Shown: piece by piece, positions 36,579-44,117 of the stretch
How positions within the stretch are numbered: position 1 is the stretch's first letter
Layout: the number at the start of each line of letters is the position of its first letter
Assembly: GCA_900079685.1 (NCBI GenBank)
Contig: LT599018.1
Span: forward strand, 365,012-429,011
Direction: 5' to 3'
Origin: an uncultured delta proteobacterium
GTDB taxonomy: Bacteria; Desulfobacterota; Desulfovibrionia; Desulfovibrionales; Desulfovibrionaceae
DNA length: 64,000 bases
The notes under the pieces: model-generated
Seen by the model: only the letters and a program-made list of their open reading frames with translations
Told to the model about the DNA's origin: nothing
Database searches by the model: none
Translations under genes and position numbers: made by a program

Positions 36579-36695
36579 TCATGAAAACGTGTCGGAAACA
36601 TTCCCTTTTACGCAATGCCCCTTTCTTTGGTGTAGCCCCCCCCCTTCTTTGGTGTAGACCCCAAGATACGGGGTGCCTTTGGAATAAAAAGACAT
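36579..36695 (-). pseudogene. Integrase 5'-end remnant
   Basis: From the ATG at 36695 the frame reads MSFYSKGTPYLGV, the same first 11 residues as the intact integrase at 46261, then diverges into a duplicated CTTTGGTGTAG segment with a run of nine C (36636-36644) and stops at 36579. Only the start of the gene survives. It is part of a 66-bp identity with the intact locus. Confidence 0.75.
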
Positions 36696-36727
36696 GGCCT
36701 GCCCTTCCTGGAAGCGCCGATGGTTTC
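36662..36727 (+). repeat. 66-bp direct repeat, copy 1 (integrase upstream/start region)
   Basis: Base-for-base identical to 46228-46293 and in the same orientation. The pair flanks 9.6 kb holding the large surface protein and the tRNA-Ala island. The 36798-37016 stretch beyond it is AT-rich and shows no gene. Confidence 0.92.
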
Positions 36728-37016
36728 CCAGGCCATGGGTGACAAACGTTCCGTCCTGATCGTCTGCCAGAAGCGAGCAGCCCTGGAAGTTGTCCATAAA
36801 CGACGAGAGGCGGAAGGGTTACCCTATCATTCTATCTCTCGATTACCAGTTTACGAAAGCCAGATAACTGCGATAATTTATTAATATAATTTTATTTTTG
36901 GTCAAACAACAGGTCGCTCAAAAAGGCACGGCGTCCATGCCGCTGTTTTCCGGAGGGAAGGCCTGCCCCACGCCTCTTCATATGCGGGAGCTGCTGCGCC
37001 GGCCCAGCTCCGAGCC

Positions 37017-40000
37017 TTAGGCCACCACGGTAAGCGCCTGCAGAATGAGCAGGTAGTGAGTGTCTCCGTTATCGCTGTAGGAATAAACGTCGTAAAAATC
37101 CGCGCCGGACGCAAACACAGTGCTCGTATCGGTAACAGAGCCGTTAAGCCGCACCGTATCATTACCATTTCCCGTCACCGTCATATAATGGCCCGGGGCC
37201 AGTTCGCCGGAAAGATCCGTGCCGGAGATGAAAGTAAGCTCGTCCAGCCCGCCGTTCAGACTATCATTCCAGGTGAGCAAATCACTCAGATACACGTTCA
37301 GGGTGGTGGCGATATCGCTGCTGCCGAGATCCACATGCTCGAATCCGCTTATGCTGCCGCCGACATCGGCCCCCATGACATAACCGCTCAGGTTATCCAA
37401 AGAAAACACGCCGCCGGGGGCGAACCTGTCGAGCTCCAAAGTGTCAAAACCATCGCCGCCTTCGAGCGAGCTGTAGAGTACTACCCGGTCTGGATCTGTG
37501 ACGTCCGCGGAATGTCGCAAGGTCAGCGTGTCGTTGCCGTCGCCAAGGTTGATACGCGTGCCGTAAATTTTTCCCGTTATTTCCACGCGGTCATTGCCAG
37601 CGCCAGTATGAATCTCGTTACCGTAGGCATCAGCGCCCTGCCAGCCGTCAACGTGGCCCTGTATGGTAATTGAGTCGTCGCTGGCGGAGCCTTCGATGAA
37701 GGTCTGGCTATTGTTCTTGGAGTATATGGCCCGGGTCTCAGTCTCGAGCCCGCCCTTAGCGACAATGTTCAAATTCAGGCCGCTTTCATGACCCTGGATA
37801 TGGATATCCTTGTTCGGGTCCCACGATTGTATGGCGTATGCCCCTCGGTTCAGCGCCGAAGTCTCAGCCGTGATCTCAATATGGCTGCCTACAAGGGAAA
37901 TACCTCCCTGCGAGTTCAGGCCCCACGCGGAGCCCGTGTTACTCTTCCCGGAAATGGAAATAGTTGACCCCTCGCCGCCAGCTATATGAACCTCCGCGCG
38001 TGTCGTGGCGTTGACGGCGTTGGCGTTTCCCCCTTCCGCCACGGCGGAAATATTGATGTTGTCCGCGCCCTCGCCACCGTCGATGACAACTCTGGATGCT
38101 GGGTTGGAGCAGAAGATGCCCCAGGCCGCGGCGTTTTCTGTTCCGTTTCCTGAAACATTTATGGAGTCCGCCATCGCGCCGCCCTGGATCTGTATATTGC
38201 CAGCGATAGCGCTACTGATCGTCACGGCGCGGATGGCGTGGCAGGAAACCTTGTTCGCTTCGCTTGTGATGGCGATGGTATTAGTAGAATTTTCAGCCCC
38301 CTGTATAAAAACGCTGCCGTTCTGCGTGCCGACTCCCGTGGAAAGCTGGGGGCCGGGTGTGGCGACGCCATCAGTACTTTTGTTTTTCAAAACCGCGGAG
38401 GCTCCCTCGTCGGAATCTTGCAGGTTAACCGTGACACTGGAGCCCAGATACAGCGCGCCCAAGGCTTCGGCCTGATTCGCCCCCACGGAGGTGGCATTAA
38501 CGGACAGGTTCTTTGTGTTTATGACAATGTCGGCGGCTTCATATCCGGTCGCGGTATAGGCGGTAACGGCCCGGTGCTGCCCGGAACCTTCAAATTTTGA
38601 GGTAATGTCCAGAGAATCCGTATCTACGGTTACCGTTGAACCGATGGAAGATTGTATGGCGTAAACGGCTTGGCTCCCCTTGGCGACAAGGGAAAGCGAG
38701 GCGGCCTTTACGTTCAGGTCACCAAGGGCGGCGGAAAGGGCGTAACCTCTTGCCGCGCCTTCGGCGGTGATGGAAGCCGCGCCCGCAATGTCAGCCTCCA
38801 CCAAGGTGCCCGTATTATAGGATAAAAGGCCGTAGCTGATGCCATTTGAGGCTTTGGAAAGTATGGTCAGGTCGCCGCTGGCATCCAGTCTTATGTTGGA
38901 TCCGTCTCCGGCAGTGACCCCATAAGCATAGTTGACGCCTTCAGCCCGCATATCAATATGGTTCAAGGAATTAACGCTAACCTGGTTGCCGGCGCCTACA
39001 GTGGCGATTGTGCCTGCCTGAAGCGCGCCGGAAGATGCGCTCAGGCCCACCTCCCCTCCTCGCATCGTAAGATCACCGCCCGACATAGTGTTGATGGCAT
39101 AGGCTGAACCGCTGCCTTCATTGGTTGCCGCAACGGACAACAGCCCGGAAGCACTGATTGTTCCCTTGGCTGTGCCGGCAAGGCTGACGCCCGCATTACT
39201 GTCCGAGCCGCCAAGGGTATTGCCGGTGACGCTCACGTTTTTGCCTGTAGCGGTTACTTCAGCGTCGGCATCAATGTTGATGCCGGCGGTTGAGGCGGCC
39301 CGGGTTGCGTCGATGAGTATGTCCGCGTTGTTGCCGTCGACATGCAGTTTCGCATTGTAGGCATAAACCGCGCTTCCGACCTTCTCCCCGGAGGCTACCG
39401 TCACACTGCCGCTGTCCATGGTAAGGTAGTGCTGTCCGGAAAACACGCCGAGCATCCCGTTGATCCGCACCGTATCCGTGCCGCTTCCCATGTTGATATT
39501 AGAGTCTGTCACGTTTCCGGTGATGGCAAGGATATCGTCGCCCTGGCCAGTGAACAGGGCGGCCGCATCCATAGGGCCGGTGAAGCGCAGAATATCATCC
39601 TTGTCAGTGGTCGTCACAGTATACCCGGTTGCTTTGTCCGGGTTAATGCCCTGATGCGTTTCGCCGAATGTGGAAGCCGTGCGGTCGTAATAATTGTTGA
39701 GAGGGGTGGTCATGGAATCAAAGGTATCGGACGGCGTGAATACCGCCTGCAGTACATAGCTTCCCGTGCGGTACTCCGGGGATTCTATGCGGAAGTAGCC
39801 CACCAGATCCTGTCCGGCGTTATCCGCCATCCACTCTCTGCCAGCTTCGGTCAGAGTGATGGTCAGTTCGTTGCCCACACAGGCGGTAGTAAAAAAAGCG
39901 CCTTTGCCGGCGTTGCAGGCGACAAGAACCGGAGTGGTAGCCGGGGAGAAGGAAGGCGTGAGACCAGGGCCGGAGAGAGCAAGCGCGAAAGCCGGGTGCA

Positions 40001-40643
40001 AAGAGTACTCATACTGTTCGTCGTTGGAGTCGCTGCCTTCACTGGCAAGGTAGGCCACGGCACGAGCTTGTGCAAAAGCACGGTCTTGTGCAAAAGGGAG
40101 AGAAGGGGGCTCAGGGACGGCGGAAACGTGAGAGGCTGTATCGCCTGAACTCACCGCCTGCCCGCGCGTGGGTAGAAAAAACAGCGTCTCGGCACTCACG
40201 TTTTCCCAACGCAAATAGCCGGTCCCCAGGCTTTCCAGGCGGTCTATGCCGCCCACAAGTCCTCCGGCATTGTCTTCATACTGCGTACCACTGCCTGGGA
40301 GGGCATGGATGTCAACGGGGGAAAGGTCAATGTTCGGATCAAACTCCAGCAGAAAGGTGGAAGCGGAAACCAACTCTCCGCCCGCAGTCTCAAAAACCGG
40401 CAGCGCCTGAGCCCCGACCGCAAAAAAGTCGTCCAAGACAACGGTGCCTCCGGTGTCGGTTGTGATGACCAAGTCCGTGCCCTCACGCGCAAACCCGGCC
40501 TTGCGGTGGTCGAACATGAGATGGATCTGCCCCTCGGAGATTGTGTGGACGTGTATGGATCCAGCCTCCGGCGGGTCTACGCAGATGACGGAAGAAAACC
40601 CGGCAGAAGCGGTAACGCCTGCATGGTGAACGGCACAAGCCAT
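37017..40643 (-). CDS. Large surface/secreted protein with RTX-like Asp-Gly repeats
   Basis: 1208 residues. The N-terminal 130 residues (GQIHLMFDHRKAGFAREGTDLVI, TVVLDDFFAVGAQALPVF) resemble the opening domain of large Desulfovibrio-type secreted adhesins. The long middle is rich in Ser, Ala, Asn and Thr with beta-helix character. GSGTDTV, GGEGADNINI, GAGNDRVEI and GDGNDTLTL are calcium-binding RTX-like turns. No Sec signal is seen, so type I secretion is likely (inference), but no secretion genes are nearby. AGGGGG precedes the ATG. It lies between mobile remnants. Confidence 0.72.
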   Translation of the reverse strand: MACAVHHAGVTASAGFSSVICVDPPEAGSIHVHTISEGQIHLMFDHRKAGFAREGTDLVITTDTGGTVVLDDFFAVGAQALPVFETAGGELVSASTFLLEFDPNIDLSPVDIHALPGSGTQYEDNAGGLVGGIDRLESLGTGYLRWENVSAETLFFLPTRGQAVSSGDTASHVSAVPEPPSLPFAQDRAFAQARAVAYLASEGSDSNDEQYEYSLHPAFALALSGPGLTPSFSPATTPVLVACNAGKGAFFTTACVGNELTITLTEAGREWMADNAGQDLVGYFRIESPEYRTGSYVLQAVFTPSDTFDSMTTPLNNYYDRTASTFGETHQGINPDKATGYTVTTTDKDDILRFTGPMDAAALFTGQGDDILAITGNVTDSNINMGSGTDTVRINGMLGVFSGQHYLTMDSGSVTVASGEKVGSAVYAYNAKLHVDGNNADILIDATRAASTAGINIDADAEVTATGKNVSVTGNTLGGSDSNAGVSLAGTAKGTISASGLLSVAATNEGSGSAYAINTMSGGDLTMRGGEVGLSASSGALQAGTIATVGAGNQVSVNSLNHIDMRAEGVNYAYGVTAGDGSNIRLDASGDLTILSKASNGISYGLLSYNTGTLVEADIAGAASITAEGAARGYALSAALGDLNVKAASLSLVAKGSQAVYAIQSSIGSTVTVDTDSLDITSKFEGSGQHRAVTAYTATGYEAADIVINTKNLSVNATSVGANQAEALGALYLGSSVTVNLQDSDEGASAVLKNKSTDGVATPGPQLSTGVGTQNGSVFIQGAENSTNTIAITSEANKVSCHAIRAVTISSAIAGNIQIQGGAMADSINVSGNGTENAAAWGIFCSNPASRVVIDGGEGADNINISAVAEGGNANAVNATTRAEVHIAGGEGSTISISGKSNTGSAWGLNSQGGISLVGSHIEITAETSALNRGAYAIQSWDPNKDIHIQGHESGLNLNIVAKGGLETETRAIYSKNNSQTFIEGSASDDSITIQGHVDGWQGADAYGNEIHTGAGNDRVEITGKIYGTRINLGDGNDTLTLRHSADVTDPDRVVLYSSLEGGDGFDTLELDRFAPGGVFSLDNLSGYVMGADVGGSISGFEHVDLGSSDIATTLNVYLSDLLTWNDSLNGGLDELTFISGTDLSGELAPGHYMTVTGNGNDTVRLNGSVTDTSTVFASGADFYDVYSYSDNGDTHYLLILQALTVVA

Positions 40644-40903
40644 AGTGATATCCCCCTATGGATAACCGGGCGTCTGGCCTCTTTCTCCCTTGACCCCATC
40701 AAGGGAGTAAAAACAGAAAACCGACATACCGGATTAAACATGTACTTCCGGGCCGGGGTTACCCGTCCGACGGAACGCGTCATAATGGTCCACTAACTGC
40801 GGTGTTTTTATACGTGAACTATATTAGAAATAACCTACTGGCGTGGCCAGGTAATTTGAAATGGGAAAGGGTTTCGAACCTGTTTTTTTCTGTCAGTATT
40901 TTC

Positions 40904-41161
40904 CTAGCTAACAGCACTGTCTCTTGCTGCGATGCCCTTCCGAAATATATTCCGTAGAGAAGCCGGGACTTCCGAGAACGCTATGCCGCAGCGGTCCAGG
41001 AACGCGAAGAAATACTCTTCCTCCTCCCGAGTGATGACGGCATCCTCCATACCCTTGTAAATCCCGTGGATGATGCTGGACATAACGGACTGCTTGATGT
41101 CGTCGATGGCCAGCTTCCTGTCTTCGCAGAAGTTTTCGATTTTCAGCGTCAGGACTGCTCC
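40904..41161 (-). pseudogene. C-terminal gene fragment, parent gene lost
   Basis: An open minus-strand frame of about 86 codons (LTLKIENFCEDRKLAIDDIK, MEDAVITREEEEYFFAFLD, ending ARDSAVS and TAG at 40904) looks like the C-terminal end of a real helical protein. It has no start: it is cut at its 5' side where copy C of the dispersed element begins. The rest of 40644-40903 is the upstream region of the surface-protein gene, with nothing else visible. Confidence 0.55.
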
Positions 41162-41347
41162 AAGCGTTTGCGGAACCTACCCGGATTACGGATAGGCGTT
41201 GAAAACTTACCCGGTTTTCTACCCGGTTTGGATGGGGCGTCAACGAACCTCCCGGAGGAGCACGAACAATATAAGTGAATAAAAAGCAAGTGCGCCAAGG
41301 TTTTTAGTTCCTCGGCGCACTTGTGCGAATGTCTTTCTGGTGGGATG
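41158..41347 (-). repeat. Dispersed terminator-bearing element, copy C
   Basis: 190 bp, the partner of copy B. Small hairpin CCTACCCG/CGGATAGG near 41176-41196, TACCCGG units, then the long hairpin with 14-bp arms (41287-41300, 41310-41323) followed on the minus strand by CTTTTTATT. It lies 3' of the DinD-like gene. Confidence 0.88.
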
Positions 41348-41357
41348 AGGGGGATTG
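41337..41357. repeat. Candidate island attachment site (tRNA-Ala 3'-end remnant)
   Basis: CTGGTGG then GATGAGGGGGATTG matches 46382-46403, the 3' end of tRNA-Ala, except for one missing A. Its position opposite an integrase beside the intact tRNA is the geometry expected for a tRNA-targeted island. The first 11 bases are also the end of the dispersed element, so only the last 10 are independent evidence. The adjacent 41358-41474 DNA is AT-rich with a CCAGC-ATAAATA-CCAGC direct repeat. Confidence 0.6.
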
Positions 41358-41474
41358 TGTATTGTCGTTAATATAGTAAAATATATTGTAATATAAAATT
41401 GTAATTTTTTAAATGCCAGCATAAATACCAGCAAATTTTCTCGGTGCCATATAGGCGGGGTCACCCTCTCGGAG

Positions 41475-42302
41475 CTATTCCCTTTTGCTCGGCGGAAGAA
41501 TATTGCTCTTGCCGGTGACGACCTTCTGCCCGGTCTTTTTTTCCAGTTCTTTGCGAGCCTGGCGGGCAATGCCGCCGCCTGTCTTGCCCGCCACCGCGTT
41601 TTCTTGCAGGCCGGTGGCGTTCATGCTTTCGGCAATCTGCCGGGTGGAGAGTTCCGCCAGGGCGGTGAAGATCAATTCCGCTTCCGTCATATGGTCGCGC
41701 AGATTCTGCGTTTCCAGGCCCTTGAGGTCTTTATGCTGGCGGACGCTGACCCCGGACCATTCCTGGTGAATGATATTGGTCAGGATGGCGTATTCCTGGC
41801 CTTCCTTGACCTCGTGATTTTTCCAATAATCGGTGAGCTTGTTGCGGGTTTCCTGACCCAGCATCCTTTGCTCTATCCACTTCTGCGAGCGCCCGTGCTG
41901 CTGCCACAACTCACGGGAACGGTTCAGGGCGATTTCCGGGTCGGCCATTTCCCGGATGCGCTCATAACCCACCTTCGCCAGCCAGAGCTTGATGGGTTCG
42001 GCCTTGGGACTTGGCACGGATTGCACAAGCCGGAGGAGAGTTTCCGCGCTGGCGACGTCTGTCACTCTTTTCTTGCCATCTTCGGCGGTTAGCTTCAACT
42101 GGTAACAATTTGTTACCACTTCGCTTCCTTCTTTTTTCAGGCGGAGTTTTAAGTTCTTCCAGTATTTCCGGGCCTGCTGATAGTCGCCGGAGTCGGTCAG
42201 AACCTGGATGATATCCACCACCGAAAAGAACCACATTTCGGTTTTCTCGTCATATGCGCGGCGGATATGCTTTTCCTCAAAAATGGCGATGTCGTCTTTC
42301 AT
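41475..42302 (-). CDS. DinD/BRO-N-type damage-inducible or phage antirepressor-like protein
   Basis: 275 residues. The N-terminal BRO-N-like domain (IAIFEEKHIRRAYDEKTEMWFFSVVDIIQVLTDS, YWKNLKLRLKKEG) and the middle and C-terminal parts (NIIHQEWSGVSVRQHKDLKGLETQNLRDHMT) match DinD-type proteins found on islands and prophages. E. coli DinD binds RecA and limits its activity. AAGGA lies before the ATG at 42302; the longer frame from 42455 lacks a ribosome site. First cargo gene from the far end of the tRNA-Ala island. Confidence 0.8.
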   Translation of the reverse strand: MKDDIAIFEEKHIRRAYDEKTEMWFFSVVDIIQVLTDSGDYQQARKYWKNLKLRLKKEGSEVVTNCYQLKLTAEDGKKRVTDVASAETLLRLVQSVPSPKAEPIKLWLAKVGYERIREMADPEIALNRSRELWQQHGRSQKWIEQRMLGQETRNKLTDYWKNHEVKEGQEYAILTNIIHQEWSGVSVRQHKDLKGLETQNLRDHMTEAELIFTALAELSTRQIAESMNATGLQENAVAGKTGGGIARQARKELEKKTGQKVVTGKSNILPPSKRE

Positions 42303-42501
42303 TGAACGTCCTTTGAAATGGCGGGGGTGTCTGCAGAGTATAGCGCCCGGCGTCAATCCATACAAGCCGACCTTTATGATACTTCGTGCTAACTCCGCCG
42401 AGAAGCGCGACAGATGAAGACCCAGCCGCAATAGGTCTTGCATAGGTAAGCACATATTGGGTACACGAAGAGGAGTTATAATAACTCACAAGGGGGACCC
42501 T

Positions 42502-42792
42502 ATGAAGCTGAGATTCCTTCTGGCCTGTGTGGCGGTGGCAATGGTGGCGGGGTGTGGGGCAGCAAAGTGGTCCGCTACCGGGGGCAGCAAATCTGACGGT
42601 ACGGTTGATGTGTCATACGAGCGAAACATGATGACGCCGTACCCTGAGGATGAAGCTGTAGCCCTTGAAATCGCTATTAAGCGTTGTCAAGCTTGGGGCT
42701 ACAAAAGCGCGGAAGCCTTTGGTGGTGAAACGATGAAAAGGGCAGGGGAAGCAAACAACCTCATCACCAGGACATACCAATGTCTTGATTGA
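42502..42792 (+). CDS. YecR-like lipoprotein
   Basis: 96 residues: signal MKLRFLLACVAVAMVAG with lipobox Cys, then AAKWSATGGSKSDGTVDVSYE, which matches the YecR-like lipoprotein family. The rest (EIAIKRCQAWGYKSAEAFG) fits too. It should be anchored in the envelope. AGGGGG precedes the ATG. It is the only plus-strand gene in the island and ends at an intrinsic terminator. Confidence 0.75.
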   Translation: MKLRFLLACVAVAMVAGCGAAKWSATGGSKSDGTVDVSYERNMMTPYPEDEAVALEIAIKRCQAWGYKSAEAFGGETMKRAGEANNLITRTYQCLD

Positions 42793-42810
42793 TAAAACTG
42801 TTAATTTTTT

Positions 42811-42836
42811 GCCGCCGGGGAAAACTGGCGGTTTTT
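42811..42836 (+). terminator. Intrinsic terminator after the YecR-like gene
   Basis: CCGCC (42812-42816) and GGCGG (42827-42831) with a 10-base loop, followed by TTTTT. Short but well placed, 20 bp after the stop codon. Confidence 0.6.
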
Positions 42837-42998
42837 CTATTTAAGGTGAAGTATGCAGAAAAAAATTATCCTTAGAAGTGCCAGACGCCTCGCCTTGAGC
42901 TTTTGCTCAGCCTTTTCAATCTCAAGGACTTGGACCTGGAGCTTGAGTTTCCCAATATCCGGCCCTGTGGAGCCGGGGAGGGCGGAGTCGCTATTCAT
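42837..42998 (-). CDS. Small coupled island protein, 53 aa
   Basis: 53 codons from an ATG that overlaps the stop of the preceding frame by ATGA, indicating translational coupling. The centre is a charged helix (GKLKLQVQVLEIEKAEQ, KLKARR) and the C terminus is hydrophobic (LALLRIIFFCILHLK), so it may be a small coiled-coil membrane-associated protein. No family recognised. Its end overlaps the terminator region of the opposite-strand YecR-like gene. Confidence 0.55.
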   Translation of the reverse strand: MNSDSALPGSTGPDIGKLKLQVQVLEIEKAEQKLKARRLALLRIIFFCILHLK

Positions 42999-43796
42999 TG
43001 GATTTCCTCTTTGATCTTTATCGGCTTCACAAAGTCCCCAGCCTCGCCGTGTGGCAGGGCATAGGCAAGCAGTGGGGATGGGATGCGGTCATAGTAACCC
43101 CGCTTACTATTAGTCAGCATATTGCAATGCAGATCTTCAATAGCCGCCAGGAGAGATAACAAGCTCGTGCGGAACTGTCCTCCAAGCGGCGAGCTCATTA
43201 TCTCCGAGAGTTGCCGCAACGGCTCCCGGTCTGCAGCGGACCGGAGGTAAGTGACATCGCGTTTTACCTCCCACCCGGCAGCCTTAAAAAACTTCTCTAT
43301 TTTGTCGTATGCGGCTTGAAATTCATATGGTCCAGCATCAGGAAACAAGACGCTGATAACGTCGCACAGGAGTCCGCCAGGGGCGCAGAATGCTACCTCG
43401 GCAGTGACTTCTTTACGCTTTATGGCGGCATAGGCATCAAGGGTCTTCCGCGCTCTGACGGCTTCGGCGTCCAGTATGGCACGGGCTTCCTTGACTGCGC
43501 GGGACTTGCTCGCGGGCCGAACGGGATAAATAATTTGTGTTGTGCAAATGCCGCCGCCCCCAGAAGATAATCTGTGGTAGTTTGGGGGGGGGATTGACGG
43601 TCGTAGTGGGGCTGTTTACTGTGTTCTGAGCCATGACATCCTCCGTGTAGGTTGTCGGGTTAGGCCCGGTTAAGGTGTTCGCTGCACCTTGCCGGGCTGT
43701 TGTTTGTAATCCTGGCGCGGATATTTGTACCTGAGGTTGTATCGTTGACGTGGATTCATTTTCAAGGATCTGGGTCTTCGCGTACACGGTCACCAT
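42995..43796 (-). pseudogene. Island hypothetical gene split by a frameshift at a C9 tract
   Basis: The ATG at 43796 has AGGAGG upstream and opens a Thr/Pro/Gln-rich frame (MVTVYAKTQILENES.. TTTVNPPP). At a run of nine C on the minus strand (43592-43584) the reading shifts: with one C fewer the frame continues as NYHRLSSGGGGICTTQIIYP, then RAVKEARAILDAEAVRARK and on to EEIQ and the stop at 42995. Joined, it encodes about 267 residues: a disordered N terminus, a charged coiled-coil centre and a compact C-terminal domain. It may be phase-variable, use programmed slippage, or be a broken gene. A TTG at 43348 could start the C-terminal piece alone. Confidence 0.6.
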
Positions 43797-43847
43797 GATT
43801 TGAACCTCCTGCGGTATAGATCAACCTATTTTGCGGCACAAACCGCT

Positions 43848-44117
43848 TTATTCCTCATCTTCTCCACTGGGCTGTTTTTCAGACAACCAGCGTTTCACGG
43901 CCTCAGGCTCAATACGCCAGCCGACCCCAACCTTTCGAGCGGGAAAAGACCCCTCTTTGATCAAAGCTCGGATCGTGGTGGGATGCCGCAGGCCGTAAGC
44001 GTTTTCGTAGCCCTCAACCCTGGCGCAGACATAGGTGCAGAACTGTTTCGCCTCTTCGGATGCCGGTACGCGACGGGTGTTGAGCGGGCGTACCTTGGGT
44101 TTGCTTTCCGTGGTCAT
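43848..44117 (-). CDS. Excisionase-like helix-turn-helix protein
   Basis: 89 residues. A MerR/excisionase-type winged helix is visible: GLRHPTTIRALIKEGSFPARKVGVGWRI, then EPEAVKRWLSE. Proteins of this kind direct integrases toward excision. Its ATG overlaps the integrase stop by 4 bp, so both are made from one message. Confidence 0.8.
   Translation of the reverse strand: MTTESKPKVRPLNTRRVPASEEAKQFCTYVCARVEGYENAYGLRHPTTIRALIKEGSFPARKVGVGWRIEPEAVKRWLSEKQPSGEDEE

Noticed and set aside
36902-37168. 88-aa minus-strand frame after the surface protein
   Set aside because: Overlaps the end of the surface-protein gene in another frame and has no ribosome site or domain.
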